Of a stretch of 5,311 bases of DNA, positions 5,301 to 5,311 are shown one piece after another (position 1 is the stretch's first letter; each line of letters starts with the position of its first letter). The stretch is taken from positions 1 to 5,311 of the forward strand of contig CAKRHU010000140.1 of assembly GCA_934339215.1 (NCBI GenBank), in the 5' to 3' direction. The notes beneath the pieces are model-generated. The model saw nothing but the letters and a program-made list of their open reading frames with translations, did no database searches and was not told the DNA's origin. This stretch comes from an uncultured Lacticaseibacillus sp. GTDB lineage: Bacteria > Bacillota > Bacilli > Lactobacillales > Lactobacillaceae. A program made the translations under genes and the position numbers.

Positions 5301-5311
5301 ATGGTTGATGT
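5301..5311 (+). CDS. Start of an unidentified gene running off the right edge
   Basis: ATG-GTT-GAT follows GGGGG (5288-5292) with 8 nt spacing. Only three full codons (Met-Val-Asp) are visible, so the frame cannot be tested and no product can be named. It lies downstream of the possible leader peptide and structured leader. Confidence 0.4.

Noticed and set aside
1..5311. Mobile element, CRISPR array, tRNA or rRNA
   Set aside because: No transposase-like frame, no spaced direct repeats, no cloverleaf or rRNA-like stretch was seen; the two inverted repeats flank no element with recognisable genes.

Overview
The window looks like chromosomal DNA from a low-to-moderate GC Gram-positive bacterium, most likely a member of the Lactobacillaceae. 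The evidence is the strong AGGAGG-type ribosome binding sites before most genes, a DUF915-type serine hydrolase, a lactose/cellobiose-family PTS IIC homologue, a UPF0158 protein, a small MazG-like protein and U-tailed intrinsic termination. I see no insertion sequence, phage gene, CRISPR array, rRNA or tRNA.

Layout. Positions 1-1881 (minus strand) hold a two-gene unit: a solitary PTS IIC-like membrane protein (796-1881) followed by a membrane-anchored alpha/beta hydrolase (803 to the left edge, partial). The two reading frames overlap by 8 bp. Diverging from them on the plus strand are a UPF0158 protein (1946-2350), an aldo/keto reductase with its own likely promoter (2427-3326), and a MazG-like pyrophosphohydrolase (3372-3749). 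The MazG-like gene ends at a strong intrinsic terminator (3755-3787). A second, unexplained inverted repeat (3794-3846) fills the rest of the convergent gap. A 389-aa protein of unrecognised family follows on the minus strand (3852-5021); all three of its cysteines lie in a possible C-x2-H / C-x2-C metal site. Positions 5022-5300 are non-coding apart from a possible 12-codon leader peptide. This stretch holds a perfect 14-bp inverted repeat that covers the ribosome binding site of the 389-aa gene, a candidate minus-strand promoter, and a set of nested complementary segments upstream of a gene that starts at 5301 and runs off the right edge.

How the genes may work together. The IIC-like protein has neither the His nor the Glu that contacts sugar in the ChbC structural prototype, and no IIA or IIB gene lies beside it. 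With its overlapping hydrolase it may have a non-classical role at the cell envelope; this is inference. The reductase and MazG-like genes are probably co-transcribed, a housekeeping or detoxification pair with no obvious shared pathway. The least explained parts are the PTS-like/hydrolase pair, the 389-aa protein with its hairpin-covered start, and the structured leader at 5160-5300. None of these alone proves a new system.
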